DNA of 64,000 nt. Source: Bog-159 sp035602155 (GTDB lineage: Bacteria; Acidobacteriota; Terriglobia; Bryobacterales; Bryobacteraceae). The notes below the pieces were generated by a model. That model was given only the letters and a program-made list of their open reading frames with translations. It was not told the origin of the DNA and did not search any database. How positions within the stretch are numbered: the first letter of the stretch is position 1; every line of letters begins with the position of its first letter. The DNA lies in NCBI GenBank assembly GCA_035602155.1, contig DATNMW010000006.1:28608-92607 (forward strand), given 5' to 3'. Made by a program: the position numbers and the translations under genes. This document shows, piece by piece, positions 18,811 through 25,562 of the stretch.

Positions 18811-19041
18811 TACGGCGGTGCGCGACCCTCGATCACGTTGCGACTACTGCCGGCTGGGGTCGCCATATGGACGACCGATGGGGGTGGCGTCAAGGTGCGC
18901 TGGGCGGAAGCACCGGTCGAGAAGCTGCGGAGTACAAGCGAGGAGTTTTTGGCGCTGTGCGCTTCGCCGGCGTCGAATGCAAGCGAGATCCGGCGGCTGG
19001 GCAACCAGCTATATCGGGCTTTCGTCCAGGGCGTCGATGCG
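18811..19041 (+). pseudogene. CHAT-domain-type gene fragment beside the IS
   Basis: Right of the IS the frame opens directly after the TA target and reads TLRLLPAGVAIWTTDGGGVK, RWAEAPVEKLRSTSEEFLAL and RRLGNQLYRAFVQGVDA. That resembles the segment just before the caspase-like CHAT domain in acidobacterial CHAT/TPR proteins. Neither the N-terminus nor the catalytic His/Cys part is present. The other half is not on the far side of the IS, so the insertion was followed or preceded by a deletion. The family call is from memory and moderate at best. Confidence 0.42.
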
Positions 19042-19148
19042 CCATGGCCCGCAGCTACAGCGCACGAGAAAGACGCACACAAGGGCGCTTCGGGGCGGCC
19101 TGAGAGGCCATCACTGGCCAAGGGCCTGCCACACACCCACTCGTACTA

Positions 19149-19877
19149 CTAATTATCGGATGGCCTTTGTACGCCATCGATCACGTAAACATCAACCGAA
19201 ACCCTCTCCATGCGCAGGCGGAGACCGAGCTGCTGGATCGCCGTGAAGATGGACGGTCCGCTTTGAGGAGCGGCCCGGTCCATATCGGGGGACCACTCAA
19301 GCTTACAGTCAAAGGCGCCTTGAACGTTGGTTTCGTCGACCACTTTCCTGTGCAGTTGCGCCGAAAGGGATCTTGCCACGTAGGATACAGGGGCGGCCTG
19401 AAAAGTCATGATGCGCATCTGGCCATTCCAGCGCATCCGTACTTGCGGGCCTGGCGGATGGGTGGTCGCGGTCAGTTTTGGCCCGTCCTTCGAAACGGAC
19501 AGCACATAGGCTGGCATTTCTCTCGCTTCCCGATGCATGGCCAACTTGAATCTGTCGGCCAACATCGACCGAACCATCATGCGGATCTGCCCGTCTCTGC
19601 CGACTTGTTCGTTTCCCGCATCGTTCTCCGGCGTGGCGACGATGTCATACCTGTCGGAATCCGTCCACTTGGGGCCGCCCACAAGCTCATCGTCGGTCAA
19701 TTCATACGCCCACTTCACCAGAATCTTCAGGGTTGACTTTTCGGCTGTGAATCTTCCCCCGGGCAACCGGGTTATCACCGATTGCTCTGCCGGCTTGCTC
19801 GGCTGGATCGAGGCCACTTCAAAAGCGGGTGAAGACGGCGCGGATTGGCCGCAGAGGTGGACCGACCCAGCTAACAA
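19149..19877 (-). CDS. DUF3738 (TIGR03435) protein
   Basis: A 242-residue protein of the family enriched in Solibacter-like acidobacteria. Hallmarks are AFEVASIQPSKP near the N-terminus, LPGGRFTAEKSTLKILVKWAYEL, SMLADRFKLAMHREAREMPAYVL and the C-terminal GLRLRMERVSVDVYVIDGVQRPSDN. These proteins are secreted and often occur near BlaR1-type peptidases; the role is unknown. The start is odd: only TTG 19877 is available, with a hydrophobic stretch (AAVAFLLAGSVHL) upstream in frame but no ATG or GTG before the stop at 19932. The true signal-peptide start may have been lost. Confidence 0.8.
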   Translation of the reverse strand: MLAGSVHLCGQSAPSSPAFEVASIQPSKPAEQSVITRLPGGRFTAEKSTLKILVKWAYELTDDELVGGPKWTDSDRYDIVATPENDAGNEQVGRDGQIRMMVRSMLADRFKLAMHREAREMPAYVLSVSKDGPKLTATTHPPGPQVRMRWNGQMRIMTFQAAPVSYVARSLSAQLHRKVVDETNVQGAFDCKLEWSPDMDRAAPQSGPSIFTAIQQLGLRLRMERVSVDVYVIDGVQRPSDN

Positions 19878-19956
19878 GAACGCGACGGCGGCGTGGATCG
19901 GGATCCCATTTTGGCTTCGGCTCCCGGGCCATTATACTCCCGCGTCGCGATGCGCC

Positions 19957-20709
19957 TCACTTTTCCTCTGGGCCATGGAGCTTCCACAGAATCTGGCGCA
20001 ACATGCCCAGCACCACTGGCGCATCGCGCGCGCCGATGTTCAACCGCCGCACCAGGCGGCGCACTTTGGCCTTCGTCGATGCCGCCATCAGCGGCTTGAT
20101 GTAACCGCTGCGATCCAGCGCCTCCACCAACATCGCCGTGATCTGTTCCGTCTCCACCGCGAGGGCCGCTTTCATTTTTTCCGGACGCGCGGCCGCCGCT
20201 CGCGCGTCGCGCGCCAGTTCGTAAAGGCACACTGCCACAGCTTGGCCCAGGTTCATCGAACGATTCAAGTCCACCGTGGGGATGCGCATCAGCCAGTGGC
20301 AATGGCTCATGTCCTCGTTCGAGAGGCCGAACTTTTCCGATCCGAACAGCAGCGCCACGGGTCCGGCGGCTTTGCGCATCAGGCGCGCGCCAAATTCGAG
20401 GCGGCGCAACGAATGCTGCAACTCGCGATGGCCCACCGAAGTGGTTCCGACGACTAGCCCGCAGTCCGCAACAGCTTCGGCCACCGTGGTGAATTCTTGC
20501 GCGGCAGCCAACAACGGCGCGGCTCCCACCGCCGACCGCGCTTCGCGGAAAGCCACCTCGTATGGATTCACCACACGCAGGCGCGGGCATCCGAAGTTGG
20601 CCATGGCGCGCGCCGCCGCGCCGATGTTCAACGGGTTTCGCGGCGCGACAAGCACCACGCGAAGCTGGTCCCGCAGAAAAAAATTTGCGATTGGCGCGTC
20701 TCGATGCAT
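19957..20709 (-). CDS. TrmJ-like tRNA/rRNA 2'-O-methyltransferase
   Basis: About 250 residues of the SpoU/TrmH (SPOUT) superfamily, TrmJ subgroup. It has VVLVAPRNPLNIGAAARAMANFG (motif 1), VALLFGSEKFGLSNEDMSHC (motif 2) and PTVDLNRSMNLGQAVAVCLYEL (motif 3, forming the AdoMet knot). The C-terminal helical extension (RRLVRRLNIGARDAPVVLGMLRQILWKL) is typical of TrmJ and contacts tRNA. ATG 20709 is preferred; the longer frame needs a TTG. The start is divergent from, and only about 8 bases away from, the -35 box of the small-peptide promoter. Confidence 0.82.
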   Translation of the reverse strand: MHRDAPIANFFLRDQLRVVLVAPRNPLNIGAAARAMANFGCPRLRVVNPYEVAFREARSAVGAAPLLAAAQEFTTVAEAVADCGLVVGTTSVGHRELQHSLRRLEFGARLMRKAAGPVALLFGSEKFGLSNEDMSHCHWLMRIPTVDLNRSMNLGQAVAVCLYELARDARAAAARPEKMKAALAVETEQITAMLVEALDRSGYIKPLMAASTKAKVRRLVRRLNIGARDAPVVLGMLRQILWKLHGPEEK

Positions 20710-20716
20710 TTTTCTC

Positions 20717-20745
20717 TTGACTTTTTTCTCGAACAACCTTATATA
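20717..20745 (+). promoter_or_regulatory. strong sigma-70 promoter
   Basis: TTGACT (20717-20722), 17 bases, then TATATA (20740-20745). This is close to consensus with ideal spacing in an otherwise GC-rich genome. Transcription should begin near 20752, just before a perfect hairpin and the 20-codon gene at 20802. Confidence 0.75.
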
Positions 20746-20754
20746 TGAATCACA

Positions 20755-20774
20755 TTGCGATTTTCGAATCGCAA
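20755..20774 (+). promoter_or_regulatory. 5'-end stem-loop with UUCG tetraloop
   Basis: TTGCGATT, TTCG, AATCGCAA forms a perfect 8-bp stem with a UUCG-type tetraloop. It starts two to four bases after the predicted transcription start. A hairpin at the extreme 5' end commonly protects an RNA from RNase E/RppH, so the transcript is predicted to be stable. Confidence 0.65.
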
Positions 20775-20801
20775 AATTTGATGTTTAGGGAGAATCAATC
20801 G

Positions 20802-20864
20802 ATGAAGAGCGCAACGAAGAAGGCCGCCCCGAAGAAGAAGGCGCCTGCCAAGAAAAAGAAGTAG
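20802..20864 (+). CDS. 20-residue Lys/Ala/Pro-rich basic peptide
   Basis: ATG 20802 to TAG 20862-20864, 20 codons, with AGGGAGA ending 8 bases upstream. The peptide has ten lysines, five alanines and two prolines, in KKAAPKKK-type blocks like those of histone-H1-like or ribosome-associated tails. It would bind nucleic acid non-specifically. The gene sits in a complete unit: sigma-70 promoter at 20717-20745, 5' hairpin, ribosome site and terminator at 20907-20932. It is too short for routine gene callers. The transcript might alternatively act as a small RNA. Confidence 0.6.
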   Translation: MKSATKKAAPKKKAPAKKKK

Positions 20865-20906
20865 CATGGGCGCCCACTGAAGGGCGTGATTCAAGTTTGA
20901 ACCAAC

Positions 20907-20932
20907 AGGCCCCGATTCGTCGGGGCCTTTTT
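20907..20932 (+). terminator. rho-independent terminator
   Basis: AGGCCCCG, ATTCGT loop, CGGGGCCT then TTTTC: an 8-bp GC-rich stem followed by a T run. It ends the small-peptide transcript and abuts the 3' end of the convergent methyltransferase gene (stop at 20932-20934 on the minus strand). Confidence 0.85.
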
Positions 20933-21921
20933 CATTTTGCGGCACGTGGCGCTCCCGCCTTCTGCAGCAGCGTCCGGAACGTCTCCCCCATCCCGAACAG
21001 CAGGCTCTTCAACTGCAATCGCCGCTGCAACTCCTCCGCGCTCGTGGGCGCCGCGAGCGCCTCCGCGAATCGATTCGGCTCTCCGGCCGAGAGCAGCGTT
21101 TGCATCAGAGTTTCGAAGCAAACCGCTTCCAGGCCGATGCGCGTGCCGTGTTCCTGCAGCGCCGTGAACGGGACATGCGCGGTGATGTCCTTCGTGCCGG
21201 GGTCTTCCAATACATCTTCATCCGCCTGGTGTCGCCGGTAGCTCATGAGCGCGCCGCGCGGAAGCCGCACCGACTCGGCGCGCGTGTAGCCGTAGTCGAT
21301 GGTGAAGACGAATCCCGCTTCCAGCGCGCGCGCGATGCGCTCCAACCAGGCGAGCGCATCCAGGTTCACTTCATAGAGCGCGCCTTCCGTTGGCGGCGGA
21401 AAGTAGCGGCGCAGATAGTCCGCCACGTCCTCGCGCGCAGGCGGACCGGGCACCCACACGAAGCGCCGATCCCATGCAACGCGCATCTCGCGGAAGCAAC
21501 CGTCGCGGAAGGCCACCTCTTCCACCGGCAGGGCGTCGAAGAACTCGTTGGCGAAGAGCACGCCACGGAAATGCTCCGGCATCGTTCGCATCGCATTATG
21601 GCCGAGGTCCACCGGAACATAACGCCACTCTGAGAAAGCCGCGGACATCTCGCCTCTACCGGCGCCCATCTCGACGACGGTGAAGTCCGGCGGCGCGCCC
21701 ATTGCCTGGTACAACGACCGGATGCGCGCGGCCATCAGGATGCCGAACACCGGCTGGATCTGTTCGGCTGTATAGAAATCGCCCTGCTTGCCGAATGGGT
21801 CGCGCGCGCCCCGGTAATATCCGTGGACCGGATCGTAGAGCGCCGCCTCCATGAACCGGCGGAACGAAATCGGGCCGTCGCGGCGGATCTCGTCGCGCAA
21901 CACTTCGCTGAGCGGGCTCAC
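20932..21921 (-). CDS. MidA-like class I SAM-dependent methyltransferase
   Basis: About 329 residues of the COG1565/MidA (NDUFAF7) family. It opens LSEVLRDEIRRDGPISFRRFMEAALYDP..GYY, then FTVVEMGAGRGEMSAAF (AdoMet motif I), VLFANEFFDALPVE (motif with acidic Asn-Glu-Phe), and GFVFTIDYGYTRAE. GTG 21921 is chosen because homology begins there; the longer frame to 22209 is out of phase with the upstream gene. GTG overlaps the TGA of the previous gene by 4 bases. Human NDUFAF7 methylates a complex I subunit; the bacterial substrate is not known from sequence. Confidence 0.8.
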   Translation of the reverse strand: MSPLSEVLRDEIRRDGPISFRRFMEAALYDPVHGYYRGARDPFGKQGDFYTAEQIQPVFGILMAARIRSLYQAMGAPPDFTVVEMGAGRGEMSAAFSEWRYVPVDLGHNAMRTMPEHFRGVLFANEFFDALPVEEVAFRDGCFREMRVAWDRRFVWVPGPPAREDVADYLRRYFPPPTEGALYEVNLDALAWLERIARALEAGFVFTIDYGYTRAESVRLPRGALMSYRRHQADEDVLEDPGTKDITAHVPFTALQEHGTRIGLEAVCFETLMQTLLSAGEPNRFAEALAAPTSAEELQRRLQLKSLLFGMGETFRTLLQKAGAPRAAK

Positions 21922-22205
21922 GGCTCGACGACCCGGGTCTGCGGCGTGCGGATGAACATCTCGACCAGGTAATCGTGCAGACAATCGTAAAGGTAGCGCT
22001 GCAAGGTCCAGGGAAACTGCGGATGCTCGATATCCCGCGGATGCAGCGGCGCATAGTAGGTGTGTAGGCCCAGGCCGCGATTCTTCAGCTCGATGACCAG
22101 CTCGATGGAGCCGTTGTGCTCGCGCGCCGAGAAATCCACCAGCGCATGCTCGTAGCGCCGCAACTCGGTTTCGACCTTTTCCAGCGGACTCGCCAGTGGG
22201 CTCAC
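21918..22205 (-). CDS. conserved hypothetical protein
   Basis: A 95-residue protein from GTG 22205. It reads LEKVETELRRYEHALVDFSA, HNGSIELVIELKNRGLGLHTYYAPLHPRDIE, and PWTLQRYLYDCLHDYLVEMF. It looks like a compact alpha/beta domain with no membrane segment or signal. Coupled to the MidA-like gene by a 4-base overlap, so a helper or substrate role for that methyltransferase is possible. No family recognised. Confidence 0.62.
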   Translation of the reverse strand: MSPLASPLEKVETELRRYEHALVDFSAREHNGSIELVIELKNRGLGLHTYYAPLHPRDIEHPQFPWTLQRYLYDCLHDYLVEMFIRTPQTRVVEP

Positions 22206-22233
22206 GCATTTATGCTAGCGTGAAAAACACGGT

Positions 22234-22839
22234 ATGTCTCTGCCCGCCACCGTCCGGGTCAAACTCAGCTCGGAAGCCGCCGAGGGAATTTCCATCACGC
22301 GCGTGGTGGTGCAGGATTTGCCCTTGCGGGATCTGGTGGAACATATGCTGGGCATCACGGGCAAAAACGAGGCGCGCGTGCGCGAGTTGCTGCTGCGCGG
22401 CACGCTGGTGAGCGGCGCATCGCGTTTCCGGTGGACCGGTTGGGAGGCGGAACTGGACGGCCTGCGCGAACTGTTGGCGACTTTTCCCGGCGACGATCAC
22501 GCGCGGCCGTTTGCAGCGGCGCGGTGCGTGCGCGCGGTGCTGCGCGGCGGACGCCAAGCCATCCACATTCCGCGCGAGGCCGGCGCGCGCAAGCCCTCGC
22601 TAATGAAATGGCCGCGGAAGGCGAGCTTCTGGGATGTGCTAATGGATCTGGCCGCGGCGGGTGAGATGCAGTACCTGCACTACTCATATAAGGATCGCGC
22701 CGATTGCTTCCGCTTCGATATGCCGCTGGCCGCCGCCGAGAAACTGCGCATCGCCGGCGAGGCGGTGAAGTATAGCAGCGTGCGGGAGCAGATCCGGTCG
22801 GCGGGATTTATGTGGGCGGAGTTGTTTGTGGAGCGGTAA
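22234..22839 (+). CDS. conserved hypothetical protein
   Basis: A 201-residue protein divergent from the 21918-22205 gene. Segments include VRVKLSSEAAEGISITRVVV, LRDLVEHMLGITGKNEARVRELLLRGTLVSGASRFRW and a C-terminal half, ASFWDVLMDLAAAGEMQYLHYSYKDR and then FDMPLAAAEKLRIAGEAVKY. No catalytic motif is obvious. Its 3' third has a decayed, rearranged copy at 24604-24751, showing local duplication. Confidence 0.62.
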   Translation: MSLPATVRVKLSSEAAEGISITRVVVQDLPLRDLVEHMLGITGKNEARVRELLLRGTLVSGASRFRWTGWEAELDGLRELLATFPGDDHARPFAAARCVRAVLRGGRQAIHIPREAGARKPSLMKWPRKASFWDVLMDLAAAGEMQYLHYSYKDRADCFRFDMPLAAAEKLRIAGEAVKYSSVREQIRSAGFMWAELFVER

Positions 22840-22879
22840 GGATCGCGGAAGCACCAAAAGTGGTCATGCGCAAGCGCCA

Positions 22880-23122
22880 TCAGATCCGGTCGCGCAATTC
22901 ACGAAACGAACGATAGCGCTTCAGCGCGGCTGGATTGTTCGCTTCCGCCATGGCGGCGATCGTCTGTTCGTTCCGGCCGAGAGCGTCTTCTCCGAGATCG
23001 GAATATCGACGACAGAGGCTATCCGGCTTTTCCTGAGGCAAGTCGAACTGCACAAGGGCCTGCCATTTCCCGTTTGCGTTCCAGGCGCAGGAAGAGTTGC
23101 CAGTCGGTGATGAAACCATCAT
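22880..23122 (-). CDS. possible small hypothetical protein
   Basis: An 80-residue frame in the divergent gap before the release-factor-like gene. It reads NANGKWQALVQFDLPQEK and then YSDLGEDALGRNEQTIAAM, which looks protein-like, and it ends with a basic helix (ALKRYRSFRELRDRI). No family recognised and no strong ribosome site. It could be real or debris. Confidence 0.28.
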   Translation of the reverse strand: MMVSSPTGNSSCAWNANGKWQALVQFDLPQEKPDSLCRRYSDLGEDALGRNEQTIAAMAEANNPAALKRYRSFRELRDRI

Positions 23123-23172
23123 TCCCGCCTCAGGCCTCCCCTTTTTGGCCCGTCGCGTGCTAATGCCCTGCC

Positions 23173-24333
23173 ATGTCATTCCCGACCACGGAGCAACTTG
23201 CAAGCACCATTGAAGAGCCTCTCGCGCGGCTGGTGGCATTCGAGCCCACAATCTTTCCGGTGTTGAGCGTCTACTTGAACACCCAGCCGGATCAGCACGG
23301 ACGCACGCCAGACGCGGCGCCGTATCTGCATCGCGAATTCAAAGCTCTCGCCAGAACCTGGGCGCCGGGTTCCCCCGAGCGTCACAGCTTCGATCAAGAC
23401 GTGGAGCGAATCGTTTCATATGCCGCGGACAAAATCGACGCCGCGGCAAACGGGGTAGCCATATTCGCGTGTTGGGGCGTGGAAGAATTCTTCGAGGCGA
23501 TCCAGTTAACGACCCCTGTCAGCGATAACCGCGTCTACGCCTACAACCAACCTCATCTGTATCATCTGGCGCATCTCGACGATCAATACCCGCGGTACGC
23601 CGCTGTGCTTACGGACATGAACACGGCGCGTATCTTCGTCTTCGGGCTTGGCGAGGTCATCGATGCTGAGGAGGTAAAGGGAAAAAAGGTTCATCGAGTT
23701 AAGGTTGGTGGATGGTCGCAGGCTCGCTACCAACGGCGTGTGGGGAACGCGCACCAGGAGCACGCCAAAGAGGTCGTTGAACGCCTGGCTCAGATTGTCC
23801 GCGAAGACAAAATAAGCCACATCATCCTTGCCGGAGAGTCGGTTGTGATTCCGCTCGTGCAAGAACAACTGCCTCAGGAAATGATCCCCATGGTGGAAGT
23901 AATGAAGCTCGATATGCATGCCTCCGAGCAGGATGTGCTGACGGCCACACTCGCAAAGCTACAGGAGCAAGAAGCCAAGACTGCCGCGGAAAAGGTGGAC
24001 CGGCTGATGCAGCAATACCGCGCGCGCGGATTGGCCGTAGCCGGGCCGCAGGAGACGCTCGAAGCCCTGGCCAATGGACAAGTCGAAGAATTGCTGATTA
24101 GCGGCGCGCTTGAACAGAGTCATCCGCATCCGGAGGAAGTGCAAGCCATTCTCGCGCCGGAGATCCCCGATGCAGCGGGAGGCACGGAGAGCGAAGAACC
24201 GCGGCAAGCGTCCCTGCCCGATCTGCTGGTGACGAAAGCCAAGCAGACCGGCGCCACGGTGACGTTTATCGAGGATGCGGCTTTGCTCGAACCGGTCGGC
24301 GGGGTCGGCGCGTTCCTGCGATGGCGCGCGTAG
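23173..24333 (+). CDS. VLRF1 (Vms1/eRF1-like) peptidyl-tRNA hydrolase-type release factor
   Basis: A 386-residue protein of the bacterial eRF1-related (baeRF/VLRF1) families. The N-terminal domain (about 20-130) contains FPVLSVYLNTQPDQHGRT. The key catalytic loop is VGGWSQARYQRRVGNAHQEH (about 178-197), where GG-x-SQ corresponds to the GGQ-like peptidyl-tRNA hydrolysis loop of Vms1. It is followed by ILAGESVVIPLVQEQLP, LMQQYRARGLAVAGPQETLEAL and EELLISGAL, the eRF1 domain 2/3 pattern. Likely role is freeing stalled nascent chains or ribosome rescue/hibernation. The next gene is DUF6582. Confidence 0.78.
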   Translation: MSFPTTEQLASTIEEPLARLVAFEPTIFPVLSVYLNTQPDQHGRTPDAAPYLHREFKALARTWAPGSPERHSFDQDVERIVSYAADKIDAAANGVAIFACWGVEEFFEAIQLTTPVSDNRVYAYNQPHLYHLAHLDDQYPRYAAVLTDMNTARIFVFGLGEVIDAEEVKGKKVHRVKVGGWSQARYQRRVGNAHQEHAKEVVERLAQIVREDKISHIILAGESVVIPLVQEQLPQEMIPMVEVMKLDMHASEQDVLTATLAKLQEQEAKTAAEKVDRLMQQYRARGLAVAGPQETLEALANGQVEELLISGALEQSHPHPEEVQAILAPEIPDAAGGTESEEPRQASLPDLLVTKAKQTGATVTFIEDAALLEPVGGVGAFLRWRA

Positions 24334-24362
24334 ATTGGCAATTGGTTTGCTGATCGGAAAAC

Positions 24363-24599
24363 ATGTCCAAGATCACTGAAGCCAGCCGCGAACACATCGA
24401 CGACGAAAACTTCGCCTTTCCCAAGGAACGTAAAGAACCCATCCATGACGCCGCCCACGTGCGCAACGCAATCGCCCGTTTCAAGCAGGTGCAAGGGGTG
24501 AGCGATTCGGAACGCGACGCCGCGTGGAAGCGGATTAAGTCCGCCGCGAAGAAATACAAAGTCGAGTTGCATGAGGACGATTGGCGCGACCTTAGTTAA
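24363..24599 (+). CDS. DUF6582 protein
   Basis: A 78-residue soluble protein. The segment DDENFAFPKERKEPIHDAAHVRNAIARFKQVQGVSDSERD with a C-terminal AWKRIKSAAKKYKVEL matches the short DUF6582 domain also seen at the ends of phage-like and stress proteins. It follows the VLRF1 gene by 29 bases and is probably cotranscribed. The exact role is unknown. Confidence 0.7.
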   Translation: MSKITEASREHIDDENFAFPKERKEPIHDAAHVRNAIARFKQVQGVSDSERDAAWKRIKSAAKKYKVELHEDDWRDLS

Positions 24600-24603
24600 A
24601 TTT

Positions 24604-24751
24604 TTAGTCAACCTGTCGCTGCCGGCGCCCAGCGTCCGCGGTGGCCACCGGCATATCAAAGCGGCGCGGAGATGGTGAAGTGCGCTGCTTGCGGGAGCAG
24701 ATCTGCTTGGCTGTGCTTGTGTGGGCGGAGTTGTACGTGGGGCGGTAAGGC
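24604..24751. pseudogene. rearranged remnant copy of the 22234-22839 gene
   Basis: On the plus strand 24672-24751 reads (one frame) LREQICLAVLVWAELYVGR and TAA, matching VREQIRSAGFMWAELFVER and TAA at the end of the 22234-22839 gene, with one base lost upstream (GAGATGGTGAAG against GAGGCGGTGAAG). On the minus strand 24604-24668 reads RRFDMPVATADAGRRQRQ, matching RFDMPLAAAEKLRIAG of the same parent. So an adjacent piece was inverted. No coding function is left. Confidence 0.6.
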
Positions 24752-24815
24752 GCGGGAAGATCGGATGGAACCAGGCCGGGTTGACGTTCGCTTGATGTTG
24801 CCAATGGCTACAGAG

Positions 24816-24851
24816 GCGCGACCAGGGGTCGCGCGCGGACGGGGCGTCCGC
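24816..24851. repeat. tandem double-hairpin repeat
   Basis: Two hairpins touch each other: GCGCGACC-AGG-GGTCGCGC (24816-24834) and GCGGAC-GGGGC-GTCCGC (24835-24851). The arrangement is typical of REP/BIME-type intergenic elements. It lies between converging genes. Confidence 0.6.
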
Positions 24852-24867
24852 CCCACAGAGGAACTCC

Positions 24868-25524
24868 TCAAAGCTGGTCCTTGTAATTCTCCAGCGCCGT
24901 CCGCACCAACTGGCTGCGCGTGCGCACCCCCGTCTTCGAAAACAACTGCTGCAGCGTGGCCTTCACCGAGCTTTCGGAAACCTGCAAACGGTCGGCGATC
25001 TCCTTGTTGGCCAGCCCTTCAAACACATGCTGCAGCACTTGCCGCTCCCGCTCGGTCAGGTTCTTGCGCTGGTACTCCGGCGCGGGCGCGGCGATGCCAG
25101 CCAGCACCGATCGCAGGTAGCCCGGCTCGAAATAATCCTTGCCGCCGCTTACGTCGCGGATGCTTTGCGCCAGCGCAGCGGGCGAGCAGTGCTTCCTCAG
25201 GATGCCGGCGATACCCTGGCGGATCATCTCCGCGGCTTCCACTTCGCTGACACCCGCGGTCACCACCAGTACCCTGCCAGCGAATCCCGCGCTTTGCGCT
25301 TTGGCCAGGAAGTCCATACCATTGCCGTCGCCCAAATCGTAGTCGAGCAACACCACGTCGACGGGCGTCTTGGCTACCAGCTTCAGGGCTTCGCCCGCCG
25401 ACGCGCAGTGTCCCGCGATTTCGAAGCCGGGCTCGGCCGCCAACAGCCGCGCGACGCTCTCGCGAAACAGCGTGTGATCGTCCACCACCAATATGCGAAT
25501 GCGGCCAGGCGTTTCCATATTCAA
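24868..25524 (-). CDS. NarL/FixJ-type response regulator
   Basis: A 218-residue two-domain regulator. The receiver domain has RILVVDDHTLFRE (acidic pocket), VVLLDYDLGDGNG (phospho-acceptor Asp about 58), VLVVTAG and ILRKH (Lys). The C-terminal LuxR-type HTH reads LTERERQVLQHVFEGLANKEIADRLQVSESSVKATLQQLFSKTGV. It lies 38 bases downstream of a histidine kinase on the same strand, so the two form a two-component pair. Confidence 0.9.
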   Translation of the reverse strand: MNMETPGRIRILVVDDHTLFRESVARLLAAEPGFEIAGHCASAGEALKLVAKTPVDVVLLDYDLGDGNGMDFLAKAQSAGFAGRVLVVTAGVSEVEAAEMIRQGIAGILRKHCSPAALAQSIRDVSGGKDYFEPGYLRSVLAGIAAPAPEYQRKNLTERERQVLQHVFEGLANKEIADRLQVSESSVKATLQQLFSKTGVRTRSQLVRTALENYKDQL

Positions 25525-25528
25525 AAAC

Positions 25529-25556
25529 CGCTCCCTGAGGGTCGCGGCTCGGTAAC
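25529..25556. repeat. dispersed intergenic repeat, copy 1
   Basis: CGCTCCCTGAGGGTCGCGGC then TCGGTAAC, between the response regulator and the kinase. It matches 29263-29290 at 24 of 28 positions in the same orientation. It resembles the sequence behind the 'LP.GRGS' artefact peptides I recall from acidobacterial annotations. Confidence 0.6.
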
Positions 25557-25562
25557 TCTGCG

